From CAYONZ01 sp964405465 (GTDB lineage Bacteria > Bdellovibrionota > Bdellovibrionia > Bdellovibrionales > JAMPXM01): 25,262 nt of DNA. The DNA lies in the NCBI GenBank assembly GCA_964405465.1, contig CAYONZ010000046.1, forward strand, positions 1 through 25,262, written 5' to 3'. A program made the position numbers and the translations under genes. The notes under the pieces were generated by a model that was not told the DNA's origin, did no database searches, and saw only the letters and a list, made by a program, of their open reading frames with translations. The number at the start of each line of letters is the position of its first letter. Position 1 is the first letter of the stretch. This document shows positions 1-8,201 of the stretch, in pieces.

Positions 1-34
1 GGCCAAGGTTGAGTTGCAACACTAAGAGGGATTT

Positions 35-514
35 ATGTTGAAAGCAGTTTTGAATCTATTTTTTGCATTGCTCATAAGCCAGTCTGTTCAAGCTGGTCAA
101 CGCTCGCAAGCAAGATTTGTCGAGGATGTTGACCTTTGGCCTTTTTGCACGATCGAGTGTGTGAAAGTCGATTCGCTTTCAGGGTTGTGGAAAATTGGAT
201 TTCGCGATGACTTCAGACAATCATCTTCCTTTTTAGAGATTCGCCAAATTCCCAAAGCTGTTGCGGATTTACATCGGAAATTCAGTGTGAATTGGATTTC
301 AGCACAAGGGTTGCTTCTGGGTGTGGGTTTGGGTTCTGAAGACAATGGCAGCTTCGTTGCGCGCCTGCGAACAACTCAGGGAGTTTTTGAAGTCAGCGTG
401 GCGCCCATGTACACGCTTGATCTGCACAATTTAGCATTCTACGAGTATCAAGTTGTGATTCGCGATTTGGCCCATTCGACAGTGGTTGTGAATCACTGGA
501 TGATTCGGATGTAG
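35..514 (+). CDS. Exported hypothetical protein, first gene of a pair
   Basis: A 159-residue protein that I do not recognise. The first ~20 residues form a clear Sec signal peptide (a hydrophobic core from about residue 5 to 17, then SVQAG as the likely cleavage region), so the mature product should be periplasmic or outer-membrane associated. Two nearby cysteines (in PFCTIEC, about residues 38-42) could form a disulfide after export. The rest alternates short hydrophobic and polar segments, as in a beta-rich domain. The ATG is preceded by AAGAGGG at good spacing. The next gene starts 5 bases after the stop, so the two are probably co-transcribed. The 34 bases before it show no clear promoter, so the operon may begin outside the window. 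Confidence 0.75.
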   Translation: MLKAVLNLFFALLISQSVQAGQRSQARFVEDVDLWPFCTIECVKVDSLSGLWKIGFRDDFRQSSSFLEIRQIPKAVADLHRKFSVNWISAQGLLLGVGLGSEDNGSFVARLRTTQGVFEVSVAPMYTLDLHNLAFYEYQVVIRDLAHSTVVVNHWMIRM

Positions 515-519
515 CTTTC

Positions 520-1485
520 ATGACGAAAAGACTTCTCTGGTTTTTACCTTTGGTTTTTGCACTTGGGTTGTTTTTTTCGACAGGGTTGATTTTTCGATTT
601 CATCCTGAGATCAAGACGGACCCACAGTTTGAGTGTCTTGATGTGGGGACATTAAAGAAAGCGCTCGAAAATCGTGAGGCGGCCACCGATCGGTTGAAGA
701 AAGGTGCTGAGTCTTTGATGATATTGCAAAATCCCAATCACACGCGAAATCTTAAACAGCCGGATGCGTTTTTATATTTGCATGGCTACAGTGCCACACG
801 CCAAGAGATTTCACCGGTTGTCGAAGATCTGTCTGCGAAGTTGCAGTGGTCGGTGTATTTTCCGAGATTGCGTGCCCATGGTTTGTTAGATGGCGAAGAT
901 TTTAAAACAGTGAGGGCGCAAGATTGGATAGATGACAGCGAAGAGGCCTTGCAGGTCGCGCGCTGCCTTGGTGAAAAGGTGACTCTTGTGGCGATGTCAT
1001 CAGGAGTTCCACTTGCCTTACATTTGGCGATTCAACATCCCAATGAGATCGCAAGTCTGGTTTTACTTTCACCGAATTTTCATCCGAAAGATCCTCGAGC
1101 AAAAATCGTTTCGGGCCCATTCGGCCCGCAGATCGCAAGGCTTTTGATTGGCGATTATCGTGAGTTCAAAACTGACAATGAAGAGCATGCCTATTATTGG
1201 ACCTCCCGATATCGCGCAGAAGGAATTGCGGCCTTGATGGATGTGGTCAATTACGCTGCAACTTTAGATCTTAAAAAAATTCAAATTCCGGTTTTGATGC
1301 TTTACACGGAAAAAGACAAAGTGGTCGATGTCGACTTAGCCTTGAAAAAATTTGCCGAATTCGGCTCGGCCAAAAAAAAGGCGATCGAAGTTAAGACCGC
1401 AACCCGGCATGAGCTAGCCGGGCGTATTTTATCTCCACAAGCGGTCGAAGAAGTAGAGACCGCTATCGTAGATTTTCTGCGTTAG
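520..1485 (+). CDS. Membrane-anchored alpha/beta hydrolase (esterase or lysophospholipase-like)
   Basis: This 321-residue protein has a single N-terminal hydrophobic segment (about residues 5-24) that would anchor it in the inner membrane or act as an uncleaved signal. The rest reads as an alpha/beta hydrolase. LHGYS near residue 87 is the oxyanion-hole loop. AMSSG around Ser160 is a slightly divergent nucleophile elbow, with Ala in the usual first Gly. EKDKVVD supplies a likely acid (Asp266), and TRHELA supplies the catalytic His297. The triad order and spacing fit the family. The substrate cannot be read from the sequence; monoacylglycerol lipase or carboxylesterase types are the nearest. 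It follows the preceding exported protein by 5 bases. Its stop codon directly abuts the stop of the convergent acyltransferase gene. Confidence 0.85.
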   Translation: MTKRLLWFLPLVFALGLFFSTGLIFRFHPEIKTDPQFECLDVGTLKKALENREAATDRLKKGAESLMILQNPNHTRNLKQPDAFLYLHGYSATRQEISPVVEDLSAKLQWSVYFPRLRAHGLLDGEDFKTVRAQDWIDDSEEALQVARCLGEKVTLVAMSSGVPLALHLAIQHPNEIASLVLLSPNFHPKDPRAKIVSGPFGPQIARLLIGDYREFKTDNEEHAYYWTSRYRAEGIAALMDVVNYAATLDLKKIQIPVLMLYTEKDKVVDVDLALKKFAEFGSAKKKAIEVKTATRHELAGRILSPQAVEEVETAIVDFLR

Positions 1486-4071
1486 CTAGAGAGGGCTTGC
1501 ATTTGGTTTTTGGCCAGTGAACTTTTCAACAGCCGCCCAATATCGAGCTGCTGTTTCTTTGCCCATGTAAAACATTAGTTTTCGACTATCCGTTTTCATC
1601 AGATCGGTCTCGATTAGAAAATCGAGTGTGCCAAAGTCGCGATCCATATTGGAGCCTAGAAATATTGTCGAGAACTCAGAATAGAGTCCAAAAAGAGGAG
1701 GAATCTTTGCTGTGGGATCGGACTGTGCATCTTTAATGAGTGTATCAAGAGAGCCAAAATCGGGATGGTTGCTGACCAGTATATCCCAATCTTCATCAGT
1801 CAATCGTGAACGAAAGTTTACCTGGGATCGACCCTTTACACTTTTTGCTAAAGCAGCGTGCTCTGGATCCGAATTGGTTTTGTTCATGGCAACTTTCGAG
1901 ATCAAAATTTTTGTGTTGTCGGGAAATGTCTCGCTCAGACTGACTGGTCCAATCAGCTTTGTGTAGACTCGGCCGTCTGCCGCCTCATTGGCGAGGAATT
2001 CTGCCATGCCTTTCCAGAGGTGTAGCAATGACCTGTTTTTTCCCTGGTGACGTTGAATGATAAACGACCGGCCTGCTTCGATAGTTCCGCTTGAATGTCG
2101 AGTGGTGAGTAATTTCAGAAATTCGAAAAGAGATGTGCTGTAGACACCTTGTGGGCCCAACTTGTTTAAAATTTCATCGACCTTACCTATGCGATAGCCA
2201 CCCGCGATTAGGGACTCGTCGGACTCCAGAGGTAGCCCGGCATCAGCTTTCGCTTTGGCTGCTTTGTCTATCAACACTAGCTGAACATAATGCTGATCGA
2301 AGGTATCGGTGTCCGATGCTTTGCCGCTGCCTTCACCAACAGGTCTGAAGGTTTCTTCGCGAAGGCGTCCGATCTCGTTCATTGTATTGGGGATATCACG
2401 TCCGTAAACTTGAATTACGAGATAGCCATCGTTGGGTTTTTTGGGATTTGAATCATATATGGTTTTTGATTTCGGTGATTTAAATAGTTCATCGACGATA
2501 ACTTCATTGGCAATCGGTCTGATAATTTCTTGCATCTCGCGTTTTTCGGGTTTTACCGTAAGATCGTGCAGAAAATAGGTTCGAGCGTGAAGATACGCCG
2601 TAATTTTTTTAAGAGCATTTCCGAAGAATGAGTTCTTCTTGTCAGGCTTTCCTGTCGCGTCGAGAGGAATCTTCACGCGTCCCTGCTCGTCAAAGTGAGA
2701 GTTCTTTATCAAGAGTTCCCTCTGCGTAGGGTCTTGCTCTTTAGCGATTGTTTTTTGTTCCGCCTCTAGGTCTCCAAATCCTCCGACTTTCATTAAGAAG
2801 TCACGTGAGATCGGCGAGCCGTATGTGACTTGATGAGACTGGTCCTCTACCTTGGTTGCGATGTTTTTGAGGATAGCTGCCCCAGTTTTGATGAGATTGT
2901 GACCACGTTTTGCGACATCTAGATCTTCTATCGATTGATGATTTGAGAAAAATGGAACAACCAAAGTATTGGGAGTCTGGGTTAAGTTTTTTGCAGCTCC
3001 GAGTTCCCAAGGGGATTCGTATGAAAATTCTTTTGTTGGATCGGGCCTTGCGGAAACCGCGCCAGACGGTGCGATGATAATGGTGCCCGAGCTACGAAGG
3101 GTGTTTTCAATATACCCTTTTGTCGTGGCATTGTACGCACGTGAAGCCTTGTCTTTAAACGGAATAATAAAAATAGCGTGAGGTGGTGAGACAGCGTGGC
3201 CATTGGCAGACTGTACCCCGCCAATGCCCGGCCAGTTTCGAAGGCCTGGGTTGAGCACTATCAAAGGTGTGCGGCGACCTAAGCCTTCGGCCAAAGCAGC
3301 TGCATTTATGAGTTCCCAACTTGAAGTGTGATTGCCTAGAAACATGATTCCTTTATTTGGGGTCTTGCGTTCGTTTGCGATGTCTTCTGAAGTCAAATGA
3401 AGTCGCAGTGACCCATTTAAATAATCTTTATTTGATTCAGTTTTGATTCCGCCTGCTTGCTCAACACGACGCCAGTATGTATTGGGGTCTTCTTGACCAG
3501 TTTTTGTCTTTTCTTGAACGGTCAGTTCTGCAAATTTTTGAGCCACTTTGTCTAGAGGACTGAGGCCTGCTAGCTTTTCCATCCACTTTGTCGCAGGTTC
3601 AAAGACTAAGTTCATCAATTTTCCAAATGGGTGTTCAGGATCTGCAATTCGAATTTTAACTCTTCCATCGGTATTGATGTATGGTGCCGGCATGAAGAGC
3701 TGAGGTTTAAACTTCATAGGTGGTACGACATTTTCACGACTGGCGTCGCTGTTGTCTGGGGAGTAGGTTGTTGCTCCCTCAGGTCCAATCGCTTTCGTGT
3801 TTGAGTCGATCGACTGAGAGTTGTTTTTTCTGTCTGTCTTGATGATATCAATTTGACTTGTTTGTGTGTCACGATTCTCCGGGACTATACTATCGCAAGT
3901 GCGAGCCTCGGGGTGACTTTCAGCTTGAGAGGCTCCTGAGTTCAGAAGGTTTGAAGAAATATCGCCTGAATTTCCTAATTTACTATTGCCGTCGATAGCC
4001 AATAGCTTTGCCGGAGAAATCGACAAAAGAATTGAAAAGGCGATGGCGGTGGATTTTTTATAGATAGACAT
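1486..4071 (-). CDS. Exported OlsF-like bifunctional acyltransferase
   Basis: An 861-residue protein with an unusual architecture. Residues 1-25 look like a Sec signal peptide (SIYKKS basic start, hydrophobic core, then AKLLA). A polar Ser/Asn/Asp-rich linker runs to about 125. Next comes a PlsC/LPLAT-type O-acyltransferase region whose catalytic motif is NHTSSWE near 247-253 (NHx4D/E with Glu). The C-terminal part from about 565 matches the GNAT-like N-acyltransferase of ornithine-lipid synthases: GRLREETFR, then D.D.FD, GGYRIG, EAGRSF, LW.GMAEFL and GPVSLSE. O-acyltransferase before N-acyltransferase is the OlsF order, but known OlsF proteins are about 600 residues and not exported. I place the start at ATG 4071 because GGAGGA lies just upstream; a TTG 18 bases earlier would read through that ribosome binding site. 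The gene has a sigma-54-type promoter. The acceptor lipid or amine is not determinable. Confidence 0.8.
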   Translation of the reverse strand: MSIYKKSTAIAFSILLSISPAKLLAIDGNSKLGNSGDISSNLLNSGASQAESHPEARTCDSIVPENRDTQTSQIDIIKTDRKNNSQSIDSNTKAIGPEGATTYSPDNSDASRENVVPPMKFKPQLFMPAPYINTDGRVKIRIADPEHPFGKLMNLVFEPATKWMEKLAGLSPLDKVAQKFAELTVQEKTKTGQEDPNTYWRRVEQAGGIKTESNKDYLNGSLRLHLTSEDIANERKTPNKGIMFLGNHTSSWELINAAALAEGLGRRTPLIVLNPGLRNWPGIGGVQSANGHAVSPPHAIFIIPFKDKASRAYNATTKGYIENTLRSSGTIIIAPSGAVSARPDPTKEFSYESPWELGAAKNLTQTPNTLVVPFFSNHQSIEDLDVAKRGHNLIKTGAAILKNIATKVEDQSHQVTYGSPISRDFLMKVGGFGDLEAEQKTIAKEQDPTQRELLIKNSHFDEQGRVKIPLDATGKPDKKNSFFGNALKKITAYLHARTYFLHDLTVKPEKREMQEIIRPIANEVIVDELFKSPKSKTIYDSNPKKPNDGYLVIQVYGRDIPNTMNEIGRLREETFRPVGEGSGKASDTDTFDQHYVQLVLIDKAAKAKADAGLPLESDESLIAGGYRIGKVDEILNKLGPQGVYSTSLFEFLKLLTTRHSSGTIEAGRSFIIQRHQGKNRSLLHLWKGMAEFLANEAADGRVYTKLIGPVSLSETFPDNTKILISKVAMNKTNSDPEHAALAKSVKGRSQVNFRSRLTDEDWDILVSNHPDFGSLDTLIKDAQSDPTAKIPPLFGLYSEFSTIFLGSNMDRDFGTLDFLIETDLMKTDSRKLMFYMGKETAARYWAAVEKFTGQKPNASPL

Positions 4072-4113
4072 AGTTCCTCCAGAAAACAAAATAGCAAACT
4101 AGATTGAGAGCAG

Positions 4114-4129
4114 AGCCAAAATCGTGCCG
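4114..4129 (-). promoter_or_regulatory. Sigma-54 (-24/-12) promoter of the OlsF-like gene
   Basis: On the minus strand the sequence CGGCACGATTTTGGCT has the invariant GG and GC separated by exactly 10 bases. It contains GGCACG, the near-perfect -24 core of the consensus TGGCACG-N4-TTGCW. Transcription would start around 4103, leaving a short leader of about 30 bases before ATG 4071. A TTGACA lies further upstream (about 4198-4203) but has no good -10 partner, so the sigma-54 element is preferred. The rest of the 290-base gap up to the lysC end holds one palindrome listed separately and no gene that I can support. Confidence 0.65.
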
Positions 4130-4217
4130 AAATTGGCCAAAGAGAGCGACAGAGTGTGCATTGCCTGAAGGCTGTTAAAATTCAGTCAGAATACAATTTG
4201 TCAAAAAGTTAGACGTG

Positions 4218-4228
4218 ATCAAATTGAT
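4218..4228. promoter_or_regulatory. Palindrome, candidate activator site
   Basis: ATCAAATTGAT is an odd-centred perfect palindrome about 95 bases upstream of the -24 element of the acyltransferase promoter, the distance expected for an enhancer site of a sigma-54 activator. Its core TCAAATTGA is identical to the core of the palindrome upstream of flgF. It is AT-rich and short, so chance is possible. Confidence 0.35.
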
Positions 4229-4361
4229 ATTGTTTATAGAAATGAGCCCAATCCTGATTATCAAGTGACAATAAATGCGCTTTTAGTAACTATATTTCTA
4301 GCGAACAGCCAGTTGATTGCGTCTATCAGGGCTGGGTTTTTGGTGAATATGAATTGAGCGA

Positions 4362-5600
4362 TCAGCCCCGGTCGAGAAGATTGATTTGCGCGAGCTCGCC
4401 ACGAAGGTCATGGAGGGCTTGTGTAGCCTTGTCGCGGTCCTTGCTTTCGACGACGACGGCGATCGACATCGCTCCTAAAATTAGTTTTTGCACGATCACA
4501 CTTCGTTTGCTCAAGGCAGAGCAAATTTTTTCAGGAAAATTTGAAGCGTAAGACCCCTGACATGTGACTGCGACAACCGAAAGGTTTTCGGTTCGGTATT
4601 CAATATCAGGGTTTTTCTCGTGCAGCTTGCCAATGGCATTTAAAGTCTCGGTTGGATTGGTGATCAGCAGAGAGCAGGCGTCTTGGTCTCGCTCGGTATC
4701 TAAAAGCTGAGGCCAAGGTAAGTTTGCTTCCGTTAAAGCCAACTGCAGTGATTGCAAACAAGCGTTGAGATCGGCTTTTTTTATTTTGAGCCAGCGTACA
4801 TCTTTGTGTGTATTGATCGACAGAATTGCGGCCTGTTCGTACATTTTCGATTCTCCATCAATGATCGTATTTGAACCCTCGCCATGTGCGAGTCCTACCA
4901 TGAGCGGAATATTTAAAAGGTGCGCCAATTCGACGCTGCGATAGTGAAGAACTTTTGCTCCCCAATAAGTCATATCTAAGAGCTGCAAAAAGTGCAGGCG
5001 AGGTAAATGCTCAGCACCTTTGATAAGATTGGGATCAGCTGAGTAAACGCCGTCGACATCTTTTAAAATCTCACAGCGAGGGGCTTTGAAGTGTGCCGCC
5101 ATGGCAACAGCCGTGGTGTCTGAGCCGCCGCGACCAAGCGTGGTGATTTCTTTGGTTCGTGGCGAGACACCTTGAAAGCCAGCGAGGACGACGATATTTT
5201 TTTTACCCAATTCAGCTTCAACTCGCATCGGTTTAATATCAATAATTCGCGCGGCACTGTGTGAGTCATCGGTGAGCACGCCAGCCTGACTGCCGGTAAA
5301 ACTAATGGCAGAGGCTCCACGATCATTGATGGCCATGCTCATAAGCGCCATACTTATGCGCTCACCAGTCGAAAGAAGCATGTCGAGTTCGCGTCGATTT
5401 GGAGTCGGACTCACTTGATAGGCAAGCTCCATCAATTGGTCTGTGGTTTTTCCCATTGCACTGACTACAACCAAAACGGAATGTCCCTGCTCAGCAAACT
5501 CAGCAACTCGCTGGGCGATAGCTTGGATTTGCTCTGGCTTAGCCACGCTGCTGCCGCCATATTTTTGCACAATGGGAGAAAATCTTTTTGGAGTCGACAA
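4362..5600 (-). CDS. lysC: Aspartate kinase
   Basis: About 412 residues, the usual length of a monofunctional aspartokinase. It phosphorylates aspartate, the first step to lysine/diaminopimelate, threonine and methionine. The amino-acid kinase domain starts with KYGGSS (the family K-x-GG-T/S-S lysine/phosphate loop). It continues with LSTGERIS (aspartate binding), FTGSQAG, and TLGRGGSDTTA (nucleotide and substrate loop). The C-terminal ~150 residues form two ACT-type regulatory segments, the usual site of lysine/threonine feedback. No ATG is available near the start. TTG at 5600 has AAAAGGG seven bases upstream, which is better placed than for the alternative TTG at 5606. It follows the lytic transglycosylase gene by about 20 bases on the same strand, so they are probably one transcript. 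Diaminopimelate for peptidoglycan gives that pairing a loose logic. Confidence 0.93.
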   Translation of the reverse strand: MSTPKRFSPIVQKYGGSSVAKPEQIQAIAQRVAEFAEQGHSVLVVVSAMGKTTDQLMELAYQVSPTPNRRELDMLLSTGERISMALMSMAINDRGASAISFTGSQAGVLTDDSHSAARIIDIKPMRVEAELGKKNIVVLAGFQGVSPRTKEITTLGRGGSDTTAVAMAAHFKAPRCEILKDVDGVYSADPNLIKGAEHLPRLHFLQLLDMTYWGAKVLHYRSVELAHLLNIPLMVGLAHGEGSNTIIDGESKMYEQAAILSINTHKDVRWLKIKKADLNACLQSLQLALTEANLPWPQLLDTERDQDACSLLITNPTETLNAIGKLHEKNPDIEYRTENLSVVAVTCQGSYASNFPEKICSALSKRSVIVQKLILGAMSIAVVVESKDRDKATQALHDLRGELAQINLLDRG

Positions 5601-5621
5601 ACCCAAACCCTTTTGAAGAAA

Positions 5622-7064
5622 TTAATTCTGTGTCGTGCTCATTTGCAAACGAATGTATTGCGACACTGTGAGCATTGAACCCTTCGGAATTCGAATCATA
5701 TGGCTCGAGATTCCACGCGGCACAAAACCCTTTATAAGCTCGGGGTTGAGATCTTTCAAATATTTTCCACTGACGCCTAAGTAATTGGCCAGGTTCAGCA
5801 AGTCCGTTCCTCCTGGAACATGAAAGTACTCATAGCTTTGGGGAAGGTGATTCTGTAGTTCACGAAAACCATAAAGCGCAGGCGCTTTGGATATGAGCAT
5901 GGCCGCCAAAATCTTTGGCACGTATTGAGTCGTTTCTTCCGCAATCACACCTTTATCGGCAAGCGTCCAAAAATTGGTGGTCCGATGTTTTTCGACCAAA
6001 CGTCGCACTCGAGCTTCACCCATATTGTAGCTAGCTGCTACCAAGTACCAGCTACCGAACATATTGTAGAGATCCGACATGTATCCAATTGCTGCACGTG
6101 TGGCTTTAACATAGTCACGGCGTTCATCAAGCCACCATGATGTTTTCAACCCATAGCGATTGCCTGTGGCTTCGATAAATTGCCAAAGACCGACGGCGCT
6201 GGCTTCACTGGTGGCAGCATTAGAGAATCCACTCTCGACCATCGCAATGTATCCCAAGTCTTGTGGTAAGCCGGCTTTGTAAAGCTCAGCTTGAATTAGA
6301 GGAAGAAAGCGTGTGGAGCGCTCGAGGTACTTCTTGAAACTCTTTCGTCCTTTAGTTTGAAAATAGTGAACCCAGTGTTGCACGCGCGCATTGTAGGTCA
6401 CAGGGAGATCAAAGAAAAGTGGCGTGTCGGTTGAGCCAGATAGCTCGACGGTATTGGTTTCAAGTCCCCGGAGAGTTTTTAGTGTTTGTGATTGTGGAAC
6501 ATCTTGGCCGATGTTTTCTGGGCCGATCACGGGGATTGACTTAAACACTGGAGAGTTGACTTGGGATTCTTCCGTCAAAGAATTTTTCAAACCCATGCCT
6601 TGGCTTACTGGCGGATTCTCTAGTTGGCTCATTCGGTCTTGGTTCATTGGGTCGGGAGTCGCGGTTGGAGTTGCTCTTGCAATCTCCAGAGGAGTCATCT
6701 CTGTGGAAGAGTTGTTCTCTCGAGTGATTTTCTGTTCATTGTTTTCTGCCAGCGTCGTCTGAACACCTTTATTCACTTGCGCTTGAATCACGTCTTTTGA
6801 ATTTAAAGTAGCTGCTGTCTTTGGTATATTCGGAATGCCCAAAATTTCACTGAGTTCAGTAAGGGCCAGCTCACTTTCCGCAGGAAGGGATGATGCAGGA
6901 AATGCTAAATTTTGCGATTGTCTTTGAGTTGCCTGCCTTCGCGAGTAGGAACTTCTCTTGGCATTGCTGGCACATCCTGTGGCAAAAACCATGAGAGTAA
7001 AACATACGAAGAACAAGCCGCACTTCCATGTTGGCTCAGTCTTTTGCATTCTCATAGGTTTCAT
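5622..7064 (-). CDS. mltD: MltD-type membrane-bound lytic murein transglycosylase lipoprotein
   Basis: A 480-residue predicted lipoprotein. A hydrophobic stretch ends in FATGC, giving acylated Cys31. Residues ~32-215 are low-complexity Ser/Thr/Gln/Asn-rich linker. The SLT (goose-lysozyme-like) catalytic domain spans about 225-400. It contains the catalytic Glu277 in MVESGFSN, followed by SAVGLWQF and the AASYNMGEARV motif typical of MltD/SLT family members. A single LysM-like segment lies at about 418-470 (HVPGGTDLLNLANYLGVS...LNPEL...IRIPKG). E. coli MltD carries two LysM repeats, so this is a shorter version with a longer linker. It would cleave glycan strands between MurNAc and GlcNAc, producing 1,6-anhydro ends. 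ATG 7064 has AAAAGG at good spacing. It is divergent from the flagellar operon and upstream of lysC. Confidence 0.9.
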   Translation of the reverse strand: MKPMRMQKTEPTWKCGLFFVCFTLMVFATGCASNAKRSSYSRRQATQRQSQNLAFPASSLPAESELALTELSEILGIPNIPKTAATLNSKDVIQAQVNKGVQTTLAENNEQKITRENNSSTEMTPLEIARATPTATPDPMNQDRMSQLENPPVSQGMGLKNSLTEESQVNSPVFKSIPVIGPENIGQDVPQSQTLKTLRGLETNTVELSGSTDTPLFFDLPVTYNARVQHWVHYFQTKGRKSFKKYLERSTRFLPLIQAELYKAGLPQDLGYIAMVESGFSNAATSEASAVGLWQFIEATGNRYGLKTSWWLDERRDYVKATRAAIGYMSDLYNMFGSWYLVAASYNMGEARVRRLVEKHRTTNFWTLADKGVIAEETTQYVPKILAAMLISKAPALYGFRELQNHLPQSYEYFHVPGGTDLLNLANYLGVSGKYLKDLNPELIKGFVPRGISSHMIRIPKGSMLTVSQYIRLQMSTTQN

Positions 7065-7178
7065 TGTAAGCCTTTTCTTTTTTACGTCGAGCAGAAGTCA
7101 AACTCCACGCTGAAATCTTGACGTCCAGTCAGTAAATTGACGACGAGAAATTCTTGGCGTTCTTCAGTATCGGCATCA

Positions 7179-7191
7179 TCTCAAATTGAGA
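7179..7191. promoter_or_regulatory. Palindrome upstream of flgF, candidate sigma-54 activator site
   Basis: TCTCAAATTGAGA is a perfect 13-base odd palindrome centred about 65 bases upstream of the -24 GG of the flgF promoter, near -85 relative to the expected start site, a normal position for an NtrC/FleR-type activator site. The core TCAAATTGA recurs upstream of the OlsF-like gene at a distance 31 bases greater, close to three helical turns. The remainder of the 284-base divergent gap (7065-7348) shows only the promoter listed next. Confidence 0.4.
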
Positions 7192-7247
7192 CGAGTCTAA
7201 ATGAGGTCTAGATTGATCTTCTCCACAAAAGTCGAGCGATCTCTTGG

Positions 7248-7263
7248 TGGCATTTGTCTTGCT
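7248..7263 (+). promoter_or_regulatory. Sigma-54 (-24/-12) promoter of the flagellar operon
   Basis: TGGCATTTGTCTTGCT matches TGGCACR-N4-TTGCW with the required GG-N10-GC spacing (GG at 7249-7250, GC at 7261-7262) and a perfect TTGCT at -12. The expected start is near 7273, leaving about 75 bases of leader to flgF. Sigma-54 control of rod and hook genes is established in several flagellar hierarchies (Vibrio, Pseudomonas, Campylobacter), so the placement makes sense. Confidence 0.7.
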
Positions 7264-7348
7264 TTATAAACATTTAGAAACACGTGCTCACCCAAGTGGC
7301 GAGTGCGTTTGAGGAAAGCTTTCGAAATCTCAAGAAGGGAGTGCGTGC

Positions 7349-8161
7349 ATGAGTAAGGGTATCTTTACAGCAGTCAGCGGTGCCGTGGCGCAAACTGCGC
7401 AGCTTGATACGATTGCCAATAACATTGCGAATGTGAATACTCCTGCATTCAAAAAAGACTCGCAGATATTTCGAGAGTATCTTTCAGCCTATGAGAAAGA
7501 GCCCAATGTCATTCCTGTTCCTCGCATTCCGGCTTCCATCGAAAGTTTCTATGATATGCAAGGGGGCGACAAATCGTATGTCGATATCAAGGGAACACAC
7601 ACCGATTTCACTCAGGGCAGTGTGAAGCAGACCGGAAATAAACTGGACATCGCAATTGAGGGCGAAGGATTTCTCGAGGTTCTAACTCCCGAAGGCTTGC
7701 GATGGACGAGGGACGGAGCTCTTAAAGTCGATGCTGAAGGCCGTCTAGTGACCAAGCAGGGATTCTTGGTGATGAAAGATGGAGGTCAGGGCCAAGACCC
7801 TGCCACTCGAGCTATCAAGGTGAATTCGGCAAATTTAACATTTTCATCTAACGGCGAGATTTTCGATGGTGCCGAGAATCTCGGAAAACTTGCTGTCGTT
7901 CAGTTTGGAAATAAAGATTCACTTATGAAGACCGGCCTTTCGATGTTTGGTCTCAGAGATAATCAAGAGCCAGAAATGACAGTCGCTCAAGAATTTCAAA
8001 TTCATCAGGGTGCCATTGAGTCTAGTAATGTGAATGCGATTCAGGAGATGACCAATATGATCAGTACAAGCCGTGTCTTCGAAAGTACTCAAAAAGCGAT
8101 ACAGGCCTATGATCAAATGGCAGCAAAGCTAGTACACGATGTACCTCGCTTGAAGGGATGA
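7349..8161 (+). CDS. flgF: Flagellar proximal rod protein FlgF
   Basis: 270 residues, the first gene of the flagellar operon. The N-terminus has the rod/hook signature (SGAVAQTAQLD, then ANNIANVNTPAFK). The C-terminus has the matching helical segment (GAIESSNVNAIQEMTNMISTSR) that pairs with the N-terminal helix in axial flagellar proteins. The central part, including GEGFLEV and TRDGAL, is the FlgE/F/G beta domain. Being the first of the pair and followed directly by a canonical FlgG argues for FlgF. It is secreted by the flagellar type III apparatus and forms part of the rod. AGAAGGGAG lies about seven bases before the ATG. Confidence 0.9.
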   Translation: MSKGIFTAVSGAVAQTAQLDTIANNIANVNTPAFKKDSQIFREYLSAYEKEPNVIPVPRIPASIESFYDMQGGDKSYVDIKGTHTDFTQGSVKQTGNKLDIAIEGEGFLEVLTPEGLRWTRDGALKVDAEGRLVTKQGFLVMKDGGQGQDPATRAIKVNSANLTFSSNGEIFDGAENLGKLAVVQFGNKDSLMKTGLSMFGLRDNQEPEMTVAQEFQIHQGAIESSNVNAIQEMTNMISTSRVFESTQKAIQAYDQMAAKLVHDVPRLKG

Positions 8162-8201
8162 TTTTTAGATTTTTTAACGAGTTGATAGACAAGGAAGGTT
8201 T

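Noticed and set aside
4072..4089. TTG start six codons upstream for the OlsF-like gene
   Set aside because: Those codons are the GGAGGA ribosome binding site of ATG 4071.
7167..7174. GCCGATAC on the minus strand upstream of the transglycosylase gene, similar to a FliA -10
   Set aside because: No TAAA-like -35 at 15 bases; a -10 match alone is not enough.
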